Of a DNA stretch of 64,000 bases, positions 35,030 to 47,853 are shown in pieces (position 1 is the first letter of the stretch; each line of letters opens with the position of its first letter). The translations under genes and the position numbers were made by a program. Origin of the DNA: Leuctra nigra (lineage: Eukaryota > Arthropoda > Insecta > Plecoptera > Leuctridae); NCBI GenBank assembly GCA_934045905.1, contig OW203763.1, positions 19,846,948 through 19,910,947 of the forward strand. Reading direction: 5' to 3'. A model generated the notes under the pieces. It was not told the DNA's origin. It did not search any database and worked only from the letters and a program-made list of their open reading frames with translations.

Positions 35030-36576
35030 CTTAAATTATTTTAAGAGCTCAATAAACTGTCAAATAAATTACTTCGGTTTAAGGGAGAATATACAGGATA
35101 TAATCCTATGAGAAACAAGATATATTAAGTTGTATTAAGTTGAATAAATATTACAAAATAAAACTTATTAAGACTCGTCTGTACCCTGAGGTAAATGTGA
35201 AAATAATATTTGCTAAAATGACCATTCATTCATCCATTTGTCCATTTTGACCATTCATATTGCTCATTTTGGCGTCTTATATTATCATGTGTACCTTAAT
35301 TTATTGATGGACACCTTAATATAATCACTAGTTTGAACCACAAGTATTATTTGTGTGTATAATGCACACACAATCCCACATAATGATAAAAAATATTGCT
35401 GTCTGGCCGTCACTTACAAAATTATAAATAACTTCTATACTAATCATTTCATAGCATACCTGTATCAAAGCAAACTCATAAAAGTGGGTTCATCTTTGCC
35501 TGTCACCAACCATACATCATGATTTTTCTCAATAGTATTAATTTGTATGAACACCAAAATTATTAAATTAACATCCAATTATGCAGCAGCTCATGCGAGC
35601 AGTTTGAAAGATAACTGATATCAGGTTATCGTTCAATATCAATACTGACTAATTAGCAGGATATCCGGAGAGATAGTCTTCTTATTATGTAATAAAAACT
35701 AGTTACATTTCGCTGTACAACACCAATTAACGTCAATTCAACATCGTTTCAATATGTTCAACAATTAATTTTTGTTTTCGCCAACTTAATTCACACTTCA
35801 ATTAACGAACAACTATTTATTTCCGAGTACGCCCACATACGAAAGTTTTCAAAATAAATACATTTTCGCGCATCCTGTTCAGAAAAGAAATACCACGATT
35901 TGCTAGTGAAGTGACAAGGTGAGAGTCTATCTTACATCCTAGCATTTGTCTTGTAATCAAAGCGATGTCTAGTAAAATAGCAATCAATGTCAAGTGTTAT
36001 CTGGAGTACCTACATGTCTGGGTCTAGACGCCGTCTGACATTCTATCTTGCATATTGAACAGTATTCTGAATCATCAATGTTATCGGATGCAGTTTCATA
36101 ATAGTCGTTCTCAATCATAGATCGGAACATGTCTACGTCAGAGCAGAATATGTAGTGACATTCTATAGGTACCTCAGAGGTAGAAGGCCGGAAATCCATG
36201 TCTCTGATTTATCAGGAGAGCTCTATTACTATAGTAGGCCCGATTTCGTCCAATCGTATTTGTAATGGTTTGAGAATATGTGTTTGGGTTGTTTGTTTTG
36301 GTGGAATATTGGTTTGTATGAATGTTCATAGAATGTATAGTGAAGAGAATGAAGTTCCTAATTTTGCCAAGTTAAAATTTGGGAACAATAATTCAATAAC
36401 GTATTTTTTTGCAATTTTATCAGTAAAAATGTATCTATTTTATCTACTTTGGAACATGAATATTCACTATAAGCTGCGTTCTTATTCTGACATAAGTACG
36501 GTTTTTGCCATTCTTTTGAAGAAATAACATGCATTTTACACATTTTGTATCAAGTCCAGGATTACTCATGTAAATT

Positions 36577-36609
36577 GCTAATGTAACTTGATAGGAATAT
36601 GTTACCAAC
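36577..36609 (+). repeat. 33-bp dispersed duplicate (partner at 37021)
   Basis: GCTAATGTAACTTGATAGGA plus 13 bases recurs at 37021-37053 with a single mismatch, 444 bp downstream in the same orientation. Confidence 0.75.
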
Positions 36610-38140
36610 TCCCTCGAACATAATATACAGAAAAATAATACACTCAAAAATCATTTAACGAAGTGTGATTGTAACTTGTTATCTCAAAAAAGGAGCAATT
36701 TATGGAAAATGAGGTGGGCGAGTGAAACCGTCTTCGGGCAAGTGATTTTTTTTCAATCACTCGCCCTGTTTTAAATTTCGAGCCCTGCAGGAATTTTATT
36801 TTGAAATATCAATACAGTTGGACTATGTAAGCATAAAAGCATAATATAAACCAAATAAATTGTACACTGCTGATATGGTAGGTACGTTATTTTAAATAAT
36901 TCAATGTTCATCGTTCTGGGCGTTCTGTTTCAAGTTATGCGAACAGTTTGATCAGATTCAGAATTAAATTGTGATTGTGTAGAACGAAGACACCCAGAGT
37001 AGATACACGATATACACTCTGCTAATGTAACTTGATAGGAATATGCTACCAACATATTCCAACATATTTTTAGTTTCTAGCTCGCTTAGCGTTTCTTCAC
37101 AAACGACGTAGTTCTTCCAGTGTAAGCTAAATGATTGGAAGGTGAACCAAGAGAAGGCAGAGTTTCGTCAGGTTCACGATAAACCATGATCTTGACGGTC
37201 AAATTCGGGGTCGAAAGCTGGAGTATGTACTTACCGAATAACAGAGGATAAAAACTTGCTGTCTCAAAAAAAGGAATGACACAATATTTACTAATAAATA
37301 CCGCGATAATAAAAAAACTGGGTTGTGGTGATATATGTTTATCTAATAGTAAAGATAAATATTTTCAAGGACCAACAAACCATTTGATCAATAATATTCA
37401 CGCCTACAAATACTAGGACATTGATAATGAACGATATTTCTTTTTCTTAATACCTAGATTATAGATATTTTGATAAGCGATTGATAACCTATATTTCGAA
37501 TTATCGGGTATCATTTTGTACCCTCCGGCATTGTGTTAGACAGTAGAGGATATCTTGTTTGCAAATCCCGACTGACAAGTCATCTAGAAACCCGATAATG
37601 TGACTGAAAATGAACTGATCAGGCCTGGAGAAGTGATACAAAACGCTGTTAAACAATGCCGGGACCAATTCCTGCCCCTATTGACTCCGCATTGCAAATA
37701 CGCAAGAAATGGATGTATTAATTGCACTAATAAGAGACATTCAAATATTTCTACTGTTCTATAAGAATTATGTTGAGAACATAATATTGTCTTACTTTTA
37801 AAAATAAAGAAACATACTTAGTTGTTTACTTTAATTCAAGAATATAAAACTAGTAAGTACGTGTTACATTTTTCAATATTTCTTATCCTATTGCGTACCG
37901 CAAGATATTTCATTATTTTATATACATTTACATACATGTACATTTAAATATGAAACCTAATATGTATTACTTGCATAATACGTTTTACAAGATTTTCAGT
38001 CGTTGATTATTTTTATTACTAGCGAATTACGTCCATATCCCTTTAGAAACAATAAAGCCATCTCAATTCTAACTAATCAAGTACCTAATGGATATCCATG
38101 TATTCTAGTAGACCAAGCAAGCGAGTCTGCCACTGAAGCC

Positions 38141-38300
38141 AAGATATCCCAGTTGCCTCACGTCACATGACGACCTGGCTATGCCCGGCAATGCTTTCTT
38201 GCCCCGCCTGACGTCATTTCCCGGCCCCGCACCTTCCCCTCGCCCACAAACGTCTCGGCTTCACTGCGCGCCATACGCGGGATAGCGCTTTACCTGTCTA
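38141..38300. promoter_or_regulatory. CpG-rich, promoter-like patch with consensus CRE
   Basis: About 160 bp of GC-rich sequence with roughly 15 CpGs in an AT-rich neighbourhood. It contains TGACGTCA (38209-38216), TCACATGACG and several CCCGG/CCCCGC blocks, and no TATA box. This composition suggests a promoter or CpG-containing regulatory element, possibly for a gene whose exons lie outside the recognisable set. Direction unknown. A degraded mobile element is an alternative. Confidence 0.35.
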
Positions 38301-39303
38301 GACATATCGTCATGGTCGAAAAATATATATGGTCAAAATTACTGATGACTTCACACAAAATAATTTTCCAAATTACTTTTTCGCAGAAATACATCGTCTG
38401 ATAATGATGGCATAATGTGTTTATTTGCCGTAATTCCAATTAAGATATAAACGCTTATCGTATCACCTGAACAGAAGATATGATAAGAATTCTTGGGTAT
38501 ACCTTTGTTAAACTCGGCTCAACTATATTTATCCGATGGATGTATAAGAAAATTTTTAGCTCCTTACATGAGTGTATAAAGATAAAAAAGAATTGTGTTT
38601 TCTCTTTGAGTTGCTTTCTTTGAATTGGTTGAAACACATTCTGAACTGGCATTTACATAATGCAGAGATCGTTGAATTGCAAATAATACTAAAGACTCTA
38701 CGAATTCTAATAAAAAATTCTGAAATCGAATAATTTTATTATTATAAGAGAAAGATTGTAGAATATCAAAAAATCTTTGATGCATTTTAAATATACTTAT
38801 TGTGAAGACAATGATAATTCGATTTCTGTTTTGAATAAAAAAAGTTCTAAAATGATTAGTAATTCAAAGAAGGCAAATTATTCTTTTAATAGCGCGCTGC
38901 ATCAAAAGCAAGAAGAATAAGCAATTACCTACTAACATTTATTGACAAATCTCAATATGTTTATTTTCAAATATTTGAAGGCAATGTTAATTATGTATGC
39001 CGAGTTGGGACTTAATTTGGCAACGACATAATTTAATTTCAATTGGAGACCATTTGTAAAATGATTTTGAAGGAAGTATAGACAGTTTTTAAATCTGTGT
39101 TTAAAAAATACATATATTATTAAGTCGAACTAAAAACAGTCCAGCATCTCTAATCGATCAATTGATTGATTGTCATATGACGTGCCGTGTCGGAATTCAA
39201 CAACTCGGGTGCAGACTAATTGTTCCTGAGCAATGTATATCATGCCGTGCATCAACGTCTTGTGACTTGCGACTTGGACTGGCTGTCTAATATATCATAG
39301 AAG

Positions 39304-39352
39304 TCGCGTGGCCCAACGGATGAGGTACAGGCGTGAATGCGACCGCCCTGGA
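39304..39352 (+). repeat. Truncated tRNA-like segment (A-box side)
   Basis: GTGGCCCAACGGATGAGG resembles the D-arm/A-box region of an arginine-type tRNA (GTGGCCCAATGGATAAGG class), but the T arm is missing. Probably a SINE or tRNA pseudogene fragment. Confidence 0.4.
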
Positions 39353-40883
39353 AGAATAAATCACTCGCACTTTTTTTACCCACTAAGAAGAGATTTATTC
39401 ACTAAAGTGTTTTACTGCAGAAATATGAGTCATTTTTTTCCACACTCTTTCCATGAGAAGAGGTATTCTAATCTATGTTGAACAAACCACGCGATGACTG
39501 CAGTTGATGACGCTGATTGTGCAGAGTAGGCAAGCCACTTCGTGAATGATAATGACATTTTGGCGACATTTCGTATTCGCCTTTTTTTGGTAAGATAAAA
39601 TTGCACCTCCTTGTTATTTTAAAGCCAACTCTCGCTGGGATCCGTCCGTGAAAATAATTTTTTCTTTTACTTTTCATCGTCAAGTAAAAAAATATTCAAA
39701 GTAGGTAGGTAGGTAGTTCTAATCAGAAAATTAAAAATATATTTCAAACGTGGTGCGTGTGGGTTTCACACTTTCCAGTTCCACAGAAAATCTCTTGTTT
39801 TTTGTGACGAGTGTCAAAACCGAAAACATGTAAAACCGTGAATAAAATTAAGATTAAATCATACTCACTTGAATACAGACCGGTGAATAAGTGCAACGTA
39901 TAATTTGCATATTACGCTGGCTAATTTGGTTCAATTAATCAGATCCTTGAATAGAAAGTGCACTCATTATGCAAATAAAACCCTGAACACCTGATCAATT
40001 TGCTAAAACATACACATTCAGTAAATTTTCACTTTCCTTCTAAAATTACTGTTCCTACTGTAGCTTGTCTAATAACATGAACCAATAGAGTAATTGAACG
40101 TATTGCTGCAACTGCATTGTGATTTTAAGCTACTCAATAGTTTGGATAACATTACAAACTGTTTACCAAGCGCCTAATAGAAAAGCCCAAAAGGAGTAAA
40201 ACGACGCTAATGCCAAAATGTCGCACGGAAACGCGCTTTTCTCGCTCGAGATAATTTATCTCGCAGAAACACTGTGAACTTAACTGCAAGTTTTCTTGAT
40301 AAATTCACAATTCCTAGAGCACACGACTTCACGCATGTAAGAATTACTGACTATACTTTTTATCTGCACTTTTTAAATAGTTACAAGGAGAAGTATCGCA
40401 TTTTATAAAAAAATATTAAAACTCATTTTTTCATAGTTTCTCTAAAATAATTCAGTTAATATTTATATTAAAGATCGAGTGCTGATTGCTATTATATCTA
40501 GGAAGTTAAGTAAACATAATTTTTATTTAGTACGAAAACAAGTGAAATTGAGCTGACGAGAAACATGATACAATGACAAGATATCAAACAGGTCAGATGT
40601 AACGATTCCGGGTGTTTTGGAAGTTACTTGTTTCCACTTAAAAAGCGTGACTGCACTTGAATTTCTCATCAGATAATGACGGAAACAGCCATAGAATTAT
40701 TTTAGTGGCATAAATAATTGGACCGATAATGTAGACAGGCATGTTCGTCCAGGGCAGCTCCCTATAAGTCTCACTAAAACTGTTCATAAATATTGGGATA
40801 ATAAAAATGAAAATAAAACAATACAAAACGACACTGATGATCTAAATTAAGGATGTAAAAAAGTTCAACGATCGTTATACCTG

Positions 40884-41124
40884 GGGCTGGATTCACAAAG
40901 AAGTATAACTTTATGACCGAAAAAACAAGTATCAATATTAGCAATTACCATGTTTTACCGGCATATCTTTATGTATATGATTATTCAGATCACCATTTAA
41001 AATGATAAAATATCAAGTTTTAACATGATAATATCATGGTAATAGATATATTGGTAGTTTAAATGCTATACCGGCATAAAGTTATGCCGGTATAGGGCTT
41101 AAAACCTTTTGTGAATCCAGCCCC
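40884..41124. mobile_element. Inverted-repeat element (MITE), GGGGCTGGATTCACAAA termini
   Basis: Perfect 17-bp terminal inverted repeats GGGGCTGGATTCACAAA and TTTGTGAATCCAGCCCC enclose 241 bp. The interior has further symmetric blocks (GGTATAG/TACCGGCATA). No coding frame. Target duplication unclear; superfamily not assigned. Confidence 0.85.
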
Positions 41125-44100
41125 TGGTTATACTTTATTAAAAATGTTTTATTTCACATTTAAATGAAATGATGTTTCTTTCTAGTATCTTTTTCTACCC
41201 TTTTTTGGTAAATTAACAGGCACATTCGTCGTATAGAGAGTTACTACATGCGTGTCGTTATTTATTATTCATTAAATTAATTGCCTTCAGTGAAAAAGAG
41301 AAACAATGGTACTGCGTATGACTCGGACTGCCTATAGACAGAGGACGGTCAGATATTCTCGTATACTTGCAACAATGTCTGCAATGTTCATAGAACTGCA
41401 TCTACAATCATCAATGCGCATGATGAACAGGATGCAGCGTTTCAAATACATTTCCCTAGGAGCAAAACATCCTCTATGAAGCATTTCTACTTTGTTCAAT
41501 GAGAGTGTAAAACAGTATTTCAACATTTATTATGAATAGTTGTCAATAGTTCAGGCTTGTTAAAACGCTAAGATAAGTTTCTGAAGTTATGCGTGGATTA
41601 AAACGCGCTAAAGTGTACTTTATACAAGGAAAACGCTAAGATTGGGCGCGTTTGAAGCAATGCTCTTAGATCATATTTACGATGCAGTCCGCTGCATTTT
41701 ATGTATTGCATAAGAGCAACAGCTGCATTTCTTAAAGTGCATTTCGCAGCGATAACTCTATTTGTAGATTTTAAGATCTTAGTATCTTCCACTCAAAATT
41801 TAAAAAAATTAATAGATCGCCTTGCAAAGGAGTTCTTCTCTTCAGTTTTATAAAGATTTAATATCCTCGAAATTTGTAAGTAAATTAGACCATAATTAAT
41901 TGCGTTAATTTTACTACCGAAAGTTCATAATTTTGATTCATAAAACTAATTTTGAGGCTGAAGATAAACTTTTGGTGTAAAACACCAATTTAGCTTTCTA
42001 TGTCATAATAAACAAAACCTACCATCTTACTGTACAGTTGCTCACCGAACTCGAATGATGATCGCAGAATACAGTCCCACATTTGGATGGTCCGTTTCGG
42101 AACACAAAATAAGAAGTAAAATAATTTGTTTCAGCAATCATGAACGCACTTTTTATTTGTCGCGGGCGGATGACATATCTCCACTTTCATGCAAATGTTA
42201 AAATGATTGGAGAGATGTTCACAAACAGTTCCCATAGCATTACACACGGTAAAGACTTGTCAAAATAATGAACGACCTCGTTGAAATTAGTATTCGTAAA
42301 AATAAAATAAATACTAGCAACGCTCTGGAATCCACGAACTGACTGAACCGTAGTATATTTTTCATCATAACATCACAACTGCCAGCTAAAACGTACCCCC
42401 AAAACATTCCACATATAGTGATTAAATTTGAAATGATGCCATCAATATTGCAAACACTTGATTTACAATTTGATACTTGGCATTTGACTATTCATAGTCG
42501 GTCTCCTCCAATTCGAAATGATACATGCATTGTAAAGTGTATCATACTCTAGCGGGAAGCATTTTCATGGAAAAGTCTGCACACTCTACTCTTTGTTGAG
42601 CGTAAGAGAAGATTTCGTGGTTTGGGTCCTATAAAGTTAGCTTCATTTTGTCAAAGTGAATCTAATAATGGTTGCTACAATTCCTGACCGTCGAAGATTG
42701 GAGTCTGGTGCTCCTGAGCACGTGAAGACTAACAATAAGGTTGGTAAAACAAATTATTGACTGATTGGACCTACCAATGATGTTCACATATTCAAGATAC
42801 TTAGAACATGACAATAAATTTTCTTATACGACGCCGATTTTACTCGATACAATACAAAAATACTACGTAAAACTTTAAATATTAATAGTAAATTTTATAG
42901 ATTCTCTAAAACTTCCTCAGCACGTACCACACGATAAACAAAAATGTAAACAAGGACATCAATGTACATGTTTAGGTATTATTCATGTACACCGAAAACG
43001 AATTATTTTCAGTTGTCTTTTGCGGATAGTACTGCTGCTATACTGTCTACTTTGAAAAATTAAAAACACGGAAACGTGACATAAATATGAATCGAAAATG
43101 AGTTCGTGCATGTTTGTGGGTAAAATTTAATATGACTACTATTAGATTATATGAGGGTGGTGCAGGGGTGGTCAAACGCGGTGATTAATCATAATGCCAT
43201 GCTAGATTCGTATTGCGGTTCTGTCATTAACGAACACTAAAATTAATGAAGAAGGTAAGTAAAAAAGGACATTAGATTCATTAGCGCTATTTTCTTCTCT
43301 TAATCAAATAATAATAAGGCACTGGTACAGTAACTAATCTTGACATAAATCATATTTTTTAGGATTGATTGGCTTTTCTGGCTCTAAACAAACTCTGGAA
43401 TAATTTTACCATACTCAATTAATAATTGTCATGAAAAACGTTCAATTTGTATTTTATTGTTGCAAATGACATGTTCATAATCTACATTGTATTGTAGTTA
43501 CGTTTTGTGTAAGTTTAAGCTGCAGAGAATTTAAATTAATTAATTCCCCTTGAAATAATGTGCGGACATTTTTCTGCAGTACCTTTAAAACCTTCCCACA
43601 CATAATTGTCACTCCACCCACGAACTCCACAACAAAACAGATTTTCAAACAACCATATTTTCATGATATTGATGATTTCAAAATAACAGTTACACATAAA
43701 TTGATTAAAATTTAAATAACAAATTTCGCACCGAAGAGCTGTCGGGTGCGGCGAGCTGCGTTTATGGAATTCATTTTACTTAATTGAATGATTAATATTT
43801 TTTGTTCGCATTTTGGACTATACGTGATAATGTGGTGATTGTACCACATTGTAGTCGCATCTAATCCTGGTCCGCTGATTAAGCCACTATGAGATGAACC
43901 CAGCATGCATGGATCAATGCAAGCTGCATGGACGTGAAATGTTACAAACAACACCAACATGTTCAGGCAAGTTCAAAGTAGTACTTCGCAAACTCTTGCG
44001 CCAATCTGTGTTGCGTATTTCCGCAGTACGCAAGGTAAAGGAGGCAGATTACAAAGTGAGAGATAAAGAACATACTAGGTAAGAGATAACATTAAAGGTC

Positions 44101-46149
44101 CGTTTTGTGTACTATTTTTTATAATGATAATCTGTCCATTAGGTTTAAAGCTTCTCGATATGGCCAAGCTTGTAGATAGGGCTAAGCTATTGTTCAGATG
44201 AAAGCATACGTAACTGGCAATTGCAACAAGCGGTTATATCAGCCGAGAGCAAGCAGACATTTAAGGTAGAGAATAATGCGGCTGTCATTTTAGTACAAAA
44301 TGGCAAAAACATACAAAGTCTGGAAGTAATTATGATATACAGTTTGAAAATTATTAGTTTTGCACTTTAGAATAGTCTTCACCCTGTACATATTAAATAT
44401 TTTACAAAAAAATTGTGTTCGTTTTTTATCTTGAAATTTGGAGAAAAGGAATCGAATTTGTTAGTACCTAAGTAACTGTCGTAAAATCAATTAGGATGAC
44501 AAAATCAAACGAGAAACGATCTGCAAAATTTTCTATAAATATTGACCTGTTACTAATTGAGAAAAATTCCGAAAAAATCATTGCAAGATGTCAATTTTGA
44601 GGTGGAAACTCATTCCACCTAGAATTTAGAATGTTTACCTTTTTTGTAAATAAAACTTGTACATCATCTACGGAAAAAATATACACAAATCACGGAGTCT
44701 AATTAATTTTCCGACATCTTAGAGAAATATCAGTAATATCAGTTAGTCTGCCCGAAAAGACATGTTTGTAACATAGCCATCAAGACTCAAGAGGCAATGA
44801 CTTCTTTTACTTCCACTGATAATTGCAACTCCAGTTTCGTCACCACCGGGTGAGTTTGAGACCACGTCCATCGCGTGCAAAGTCATTTCACTACAAGTCG
44901 AAGACCGAAACGAAATCACGCCATCACCAAACAACACTCTCGTCGAAAATCAAACTACACCGTCATTACAACTGGAAATAATTGCCACCGCGTACAATAT
45001 TATTAAGTGCAATAGTGTTACATCTTGAGCAGTAACAGAAATGTGAAAATAAGATCCATCAAACTTTTGTTACCGGAACACAACCGCGGAACCAACCGGA
45101 ATCGACATCAACTAAGGAAATGTTAGAGTTCGGTTATTATTTTACACATAAATAATTCATACTTGTACCTATTTAAAACGCAAAAATATGTTGGAATAAT
45201 TAGGTAATACTATGATGTCATCAACAGTGACCTATGACATGTAATTAATTCAAATTCAATGAGGTGAGAGGCAAGGTAGAGGGGAAACAAGTTATTTGAT
45301 TATAGTTAAAACAAGTGTAAATCAAGCAAAATGCACCGGGTAGTTCGAATTGGACAATTTTAATCGCTGACCAATAATTGCTGTGTAGTGAAACAATCGA
45401 AATCGTGTCGATATTCAACAATCGAAACTATTCCAATCGAATTCGACTTTTAATAGTCGAAACGTCTAAGGGGTTTATACTCAATTGGGACTGAGAGAAT
45501 TTACGTTAAATAGACAGACGATAATTTGTGCAAACCGCGTACAAAGACGTAAGGCTTGATTCATAACTATGTACGAATATCCGGAAATAAAATATGGTCC
45601 CGTAGGTATTCTCCAATTGGATGATGGCGAAATATCGGCGGGGTGGAAATACCTATAAGCACCCCCATCAACACATAAATTACATGTTTGCTCCATGCTA
45701 TCTAATGTGCCAGGCGCGTTATGACCGTACATGACATACCTAATGGGTTCAATATTGCCTCTACTGACCACTTTTCATTTAATACTAGATACACTATGTT
45801 TTAGAGTAGGCCTATGGTACAGTGTGTAGTGCGTATTTTATAATGACTTCCATATATTTTACGAAGTTTTTTTGAACTTGTATAAAAGTTGATAAAGTCT
45901 TAACTTGGGACAATTTCATTTCAAGACATTTTCAATTTCGTTGTGCCATTTGATTAGTGGCCAGTTGTGTAATGCGGTCTCATTACGCCGAGAATTAAAA
46001 AGCGTCAATCGACGAAATATTTGGCTGGCTGTCATCGAACCTTCTGTCAAGAAGATTTGACAGTTTGCCAACATAGCGAGCATTCTTGCCCAATTCCTTC
46101 CTCGCAATTGCCCGCCTGCCAGCTGTTACACACCTGACTACCTGGTGGC
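41125..46149. other. Intergenic or intronic stretch without a supported gene
   Basis: AT-rich, with only short frames on both strands. None shows a recognised domain. The best exon-like spot is a plus-strand ATG frame ending at a GTGAGT donor near 44795-44851 (see findings). Tracts rich in ATCGAAA recur at about 45390-45470. Confidence 0.5.
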
Positions 46150-46740
46150 AATACTCCCACCAGGATCAAGTCAGATCAAGAAGTCAATGCTATACTCCCA
46201 CCAGGATCAAGTCAGATCAAGAAGTCAATGCTATACTCCCACCAGGATCAAGTCAGATCAAGAAGTCAATGTTATACTCCCACCAGGATCAAGAAGTCAG
46301 ATCAAGAAGTCAATGCTATACTCCCACCAGGATCAAGTCAGATCAAGAAGTCAATGCTATACTCCCACCAGGATCAAGAAGTCGAAGGTATACTCCCACC
46401 AGGATCAAGAAGTCAGATTAAGAAGTCAAAGGTATACTCCCACCAGGATCAAGAAGTCAATGATATACTCCCACCAGGATCAAGAAGTCAGATCAAGAAG
46501 TCAAAGGTATACTCTCACCAGGATCAAGAAGTCACTGGCCACTGCTATATTCTCGCCAGAATCAAGAAATAAATGCTATACTCTCGCCAGCATCAAGAAG
46601 TTACTGCTATACTCACACCAGGATTAAGAAATCAATGCTATACTCCCACTAGGATCAAGAAGTTACTAGTATACTTTCGCCAGGATCAGACCTCAGTGCT
46701 ATACTCTCGACAGGATCAACAAGTCACAGCAATTCATTAG
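46150..46740 (+). repeat. 31/41-bp minisatellite, about 14 copies
   Basis: The core unit reads ACTCCCACCAGGATCAAG followed by AAGTCAATGCTAT. Many copies carry an extra 10-bp TCAGATCAAG, giving 41-bp units among 31-bp ones. The array decays towards 46740. The unit contains no stop in any forward frame, so frames of 111, 160 and 114 codons run through it; these are products of the repeat, not genes. Confidence 0.9.
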
Positions 46741-47837
46741 CCAGAATTCCTTACTCAGTGCCAGCAACAGAATAAAATTTTCGTTTCGTTTTTTTTCAAT
46801 CTCCGAAATGTATAACACAGGATACATTAATGTAATTTTGTCCTATTTAAAAAGCTTGATTGTTCCTAAAACCAGCAGTGAACTGAGAAAGCACTGTCAA
46901 TTGAATAACTTAAATTTCTTGACCACGGGCAGAGCATAGAACGATTTAACATTCATTTTGTCACGGTGCAAAATGGCGCCGGGTGAAATGGAAATTGGGT
47001 CAGCTTCACTTTATTTCATTCTCTTTTGAAGCCCATTATTAGCACCAAAAACACGCGTTAGGTTTAATATTCTATCCCATGGAATTGCCAAAAATGTACT
47101 AGAACGCTGTATGTTCGGACATTATGTAAAATTGGAATGAAAACAAGTGTCAAAAATACCTATGTGGCGTTTGGCGATGTTAAGTGACTAGATTCACAAA
47201 ATCCCGAGTGGGGCTGTCATCACTGTGATATGAGGTGTAATTCAAACTAGTAACTTCGAGGAGTGAGGGGGGGGGGGGTGGATAGGTGGGTGGGAGGAGA
47301 GAGTACTTTACCGCGACTATTTGTCACACCTCACAGAGATTCATGACACGAGATTTGTCGTACTTACAGAGGATGCGGCAAGATTTTCAAGGAGTAAAGA
47401 AACATTTCATAAAACTCAACGACGTTGTTTGCTTCTGAATTTATGACGTTTCGCAGACATAATGACTGATGACATATTACTTGGTGTCAGTGGTGGTATA
47501 TCAAATAGTATTACGCAATATTATGTTGAGATCTTAATCCCTTATAGTTATCGTTGTCAGAACTTGCTTTCAAAACAAAAATTGTTATTGAAAAGTCATG
47601 AACGTTAAAACATAAACGCAGGTGAATTTTGTAATGGCTAAATGGTACATGGCACACACAGTACACCATCCATTGGCCAAATATGATACAGCATGTTAAT
47701 AATTACGATATTATTTTGAAGTAGTCAGAAAAACTCTTAAGATGTTTTATGTACTCGTATATTACAAATATAATTTTTGACAAATGTTTTCAAGTTATTT
47801 TTTTTGCAAGACGGTTTGTTGCTTTGAGTGTGCTGGT
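46741..47837. other. Non-coding stretch between the minisatellite and the histone-type stem-loop
   Basis: AT-rich, with a G12 run at 47267-47278 followed by GGTGGGTGGGAGG, a possible G-quadruplex tract. No gene recognised. Confidence 0.5.
47267..47295 (+). repeat. G-rich tract, potential G-quadruplex
   Basis: Twelve Gs, then GGATAGGTGGGTGGGAGG. Four or more G-runs of three or more lie within 30 bases. Confidence 0.7.
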
Positions 47838-47853
47838 GGCCCTGAAAAGGGCC
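47838..47853 (-). promoter_or_regulatory. Histone mRNA 3'-end stem-loop (isolated)
   Basis: The minus strand reads GGCCCTTTTCAGGGCC followed by ACCA, an exact match to the metazoan replication-dependent histone 3' processing element (6-bp stem, four-base loop, ACCA at the cleavage side). In histone genes SLBP and U7 snRNP act here instead of polyadenylation. Downstream on the minus strand, CTCAAAGCAACAAA is only a weak purine-rich histone downstream element. The 230 bp upstream on that strand, where a histone C terminus should be, shows no H1, H2A, H2B, H3 or H4 sequence, so this appears to be an orphan or the relic of a lost histone gene. The plus-strand frame 47749-48078 across it is considered a shadow. 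Confidence 0.6.

Larger units (their letters stand above)
35030..40883. other. Intergenic or intronic stretch without a supported gene
   Basis: AT-rich. It includes a CpG-rich patch at 38141-38300, a 33-bp duplicated segment (36577-36609 and 37021-37053, one mismatch), a 12-bp hairpin at 36736-36766, a GTAGGTAG microsatellite near 39701-39716 and a truncated tRNA-like A-box at 39304-39352. A divergent pair of short open frames meets at 36198/36199 (see findings). Nothing else supported. Confidence 0.5.

Noticed and set aside
46145..46627. 160-codon plus-strand ORF with repeated SHQDQ/RSRSQ-type peptides
   Set aside because: It is a translation of the 31/41-bp minisatellite, which is open in all three frames; no unique sequence or domain.
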